From assembly GCA_014378225.1 (NCBI GenBank), contig JACMOA010000051.1, positions 1-6,053 on the forward strand: a stretch of DNA of 6,053 nt, given 5' to 3'. The translations under genes were made by a program, and so were the position numbers. Positions 4,786 to 6,053 of the stretch are shown here, one piece after another. A model generated the notes under the pieces. That model was not told the DNA's origin. It saw only the letters and a program-made list of their open reading frames with translations, and made no database searches. The stretch's first letter is position 1, and each line of letters starts with the position of its first letter. The DNA comes from Deinococcales bacterium (GTDB taxonomy: Bacteria > Deinococcota > Deinococci > Deinococcales > Deinococcaceae).

Positions 4786-5976
4786 ATGATACGTAAAGAA
4801 CGCGCATTGTTGGCACTCGAGGATGGCACGGTTTACCGGGGTTACGCGGCAGGTTTTGGCGGTGAAACCGTGGGTGAAGTGGTGTTCAACACCAGCATGA
4901 CCGGCTACCAGGAAATCCTCACAGACCCCAGCTACCACGGCCAAATCGTGTGCATGACCTATCCCCACATCGGCAATTACGGGGTAGCCATCTACGATAT
5001 GGAGTCCAGCCGCCCTTACGCCAGGGGGTTTATCGTGCGGGAACTCTCCCAGAGTTACTCCAACTACCGGGCCAACGAAAGCTTTCAGCGCTTTATGCAG
5101 ACCCACAAAATTGTCAGCATCTCGGGAATTGACACCAGGGCATTGGTGCGCCGTCTGCGCGAGGGCGGTGTGGTCAAGGGCTTGATTGCCCACCGTAGCC
5201 ACACCCACCCGAGTGACCCTTACGGTGAATTCACGCTCGAGGAAGAACAGGCGCTGGTGGCCAGGGCCAACGTTCACCCCGACATAGACGGGCGGGACAT
5301 GACCCCGGAAGTGACCTGTGAACTGCCTTACGCCTTTCCCTCCTTGCGCCAGGGAATGGGCAAGCGGGTGGTGATGCTGGATTTCGGCCTCAAGCACAGC
5401 ATCGTGAAAAGGCTGGCCGAGGTGGGCATCGAACCTATCGTGGTTCCGGCCCACACCAGTCCCGCTGACATCATGGCGCTCAAGCCGCACGGACTATTCT
5501 TGTCTAACGGCCCCGGAGACCCCGAACCCGTAAAAGCGGCTCAGGAAACCGCCTGGAAACTGCTGGGCATGATGCCTACCTTTGGCATCTGTCTGGGCCA
5601 TCAAATTCTGGGTCTGGCGGTGGGTGGAAAAACCTTCAAAATGAAGTTTGGACACCGGGGCGGCAATCAACCGGTCAAAAACCTGCTGACCGACAAAATC
5701 GAAATCACCAGCCAAAATCACGGCTACGCGGTAGACCTCTCGAGCATTCCGGCAGGTCAGTTTCAGGCCACCCACGTCAATTTGAACGACGGTACGCTCG
5801 AGGGGATGGCCCATGTGCGCTATCCGGTGTTCAGCGTGCAGTACCATCCCGAATCCAGCCCCGGCCCGCACGATTCGAGGTACCTGTTTGACCGATTCAT
5901 CGAAGAAATCATCGCCTTCGAGGGCGCAAACGGCGCTCCGGTAGGGAAAAGCTCGAGTGGAAGACTAGGAGTTTAA
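4786..5976 (+). CDS. carA: carbamoyl-phosphate synthase small (glutaminase) subunit
   Basis: CarA hydrolyses glutamine and channels ammonia to CarB, which makes carbamoyl phosphate for citrulline (arginine) and pyrimidine synthesis. The 396-residue protein has the normal length. Its N-terminal CPSase small-chain domain begins [17 protein letters not shown] and includes [17 protein letters not shown] and YPHIGNYG. A class-I glutamine amidotransferase domain starts near residue 190 ([12 protein letters not shown]). It has the SNGPGDP oxyanion strand, nucleophile C269 in FGICLGHQ, and H354 and E356 in QYHPES, completing the catalytic triad. Start ATG 4786 has GGAGA with 7-nt spacing. It is separated from the upstream pair by 141 nt and ends before a strong terminator, so it is probably its own unit and carB lies elsewhere or farther on. 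It contains only five CTCGAG sites, few for its length compared with the arginine genes. Confidence 0.97.
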   Translation: MIRKERALLALEDGTVYRGYAAGFGGETVGEVVFNTSMTGYQEILTDPSYHGQIVCMTYPHIGNYGVAIYDMESSRPYARGFIVRELSQSYSNYRANESFQRFMQTHKIVSISGIDTRALVRRLREGGVVKGLIAHRSHTHPSDPYGEFTLEEEQALVARANVHPDIDGRDMTPEVTCELPYAFPSLRQGMGKRVVMLDFGLKHSIVKRLAEVGIEPIVVPAHTSPADIMALKPHGLFLSNGPGDPEPVKAAQETAWKLLGMMPTFGICLGHQILGLAVGGKTFKMKFGHRGGNQPVKNLLTDKIEITSQNHGYAVDLSSIPAGQFQATHVNLNDGTLEGMAHVRYPVFSVQYHPESSPGPHDSRYLFDRFIEEIIAFEGANGAPVGKSSSGRLGV

Positions 5977-5982
5977 AGCGGG

Positions 5983-6014
5983 ACAGGGCAATCGCGGGAG
6001 CTTGCCCTGTTTTT
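5983..6014 (+). terminator. intrinsic terminator after carA
   Basis: ACAGGGCAA (5983-5991) pairs perfectly with TTGCCCTGT (6002-6010) around a 10-nt loop and runs into a T-tract TTTTT (6010-6014). It begins 6 nt after the carA stop codon, a typical position. Confidence 0.88.
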
Positions 6015-6053
6015 CTGTATTTTGATTTTGCGGTTTCTTGATACGGTCTCGAA

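Larger units (their letters stand above)
66..5957. repeat. dispersed over-represented palindrome CTCGAG (57 copies)
   Basis: By-eye count of CTCGAG per segment: argG part 3, exporter 2, first GNAT 6, argH 18, second GNAT 11, argA 4, small protein 2, nucleotidyltransferase 3, gaps 3, carA 5. In coding DNA it occurs in all three frames (CTC GAG as Leu-Glu, xxC TCG AGx as Ser-Ser/Arg, xCT CGA Gxx as x-Arg-x), and it also occurs in gaps at 1446, 4670 and 4710. About 34 copies are preceded by G. This is a DNA-level signal, not a codon preference alone. Confidence 0.9.

Noticed and set aside
4744..5490. Antisense open frame of 248 codons opposite carA
   Set aside because: It mirrors the strongly conserved carA; the His/Gly/Val-rich product has no family resemblance and lacks a supported ribosome site.
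66..5957. CTCGAG copies as a CRISPR or tandem repeat array
   Set aside because: The repeats are 6 bp, irregularly spaced and embedded in conserved coding sequence, with no constant repeat unit or spacer length.
6015..6053. Promoter for a downstream gene at the window end
   Set aside because: The stretch after the terminator is AT-rich but no paired -35/-10 boxes with sensible spacing are visible before the sequence ends.

Overview
The window looks like chromosomal DNA from a member of Deinococcus-Thermus, most likely of the Thermus/Meiothermus type. This rests on protein similarity recalled from memory. The ArgG tail ends in an ALRLRVR block followed by an extra charged tail, as in Thermus. 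ArgH carries the Thermus-like stretches VVKGTPLAYNKDLQEDKEP and GGTAPE. GC is moderately high. No search was run, so the genus is an inference.

Layout: every gene found is on the + strand. Positions 1-3994 form a tightly packed arginine-biosynthesis cluster. It starts with the 3' end of argG (argininosuccinate synthase), followed by a LysE/RhtB-type amino-acid exporter that overlaps it by 1 nt, then a GNAT acetyltransferase 9 nt later. After a 75-nt gap comes argH (argininosuccinate lyase), then a second GNAT protein, and 2 nt later a short-form N-acetylglutamate synthase (argA-type). Thus the cluster encodes the entry step (N-acetylglutamate), the last two steps (ArgG, ArgH), a possible exporter and two acetyltransferases of unknown substrate.

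Positions 4014-4644 hold two genes overlapping by 80 nt: a small acidic protein and a minimal nucleotidyltransferase. They resemble the small-protein/nucleotidyltransferase pairs that behave like toxin-antitoxin modules. A TAAAAT box 6 nt before the first start codon suggests their own leaderless promoter. After a 141-nt AT-richer gap comes carA (carbamoyl-phosphate synthase small subunit), which supplies carbamoyl phosphate for arginine and pyrimidines. It is closed by a good intrinsic terminator; carB does not follow within the window.

The most striking non-gene signal is the palindrome CTCGAG, counted by eye 57 times (about 1.5 expected by chance), in genes and gaps and in all three reading frames. 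One copy sits at the centre of a perfect 26-bp palindrome inside the second GNAT gene. ArgH also carries an in-frame insertion of about 23 residues, bounded by G-run/C-run inverted repeats, just before its catalytic histidine loop.
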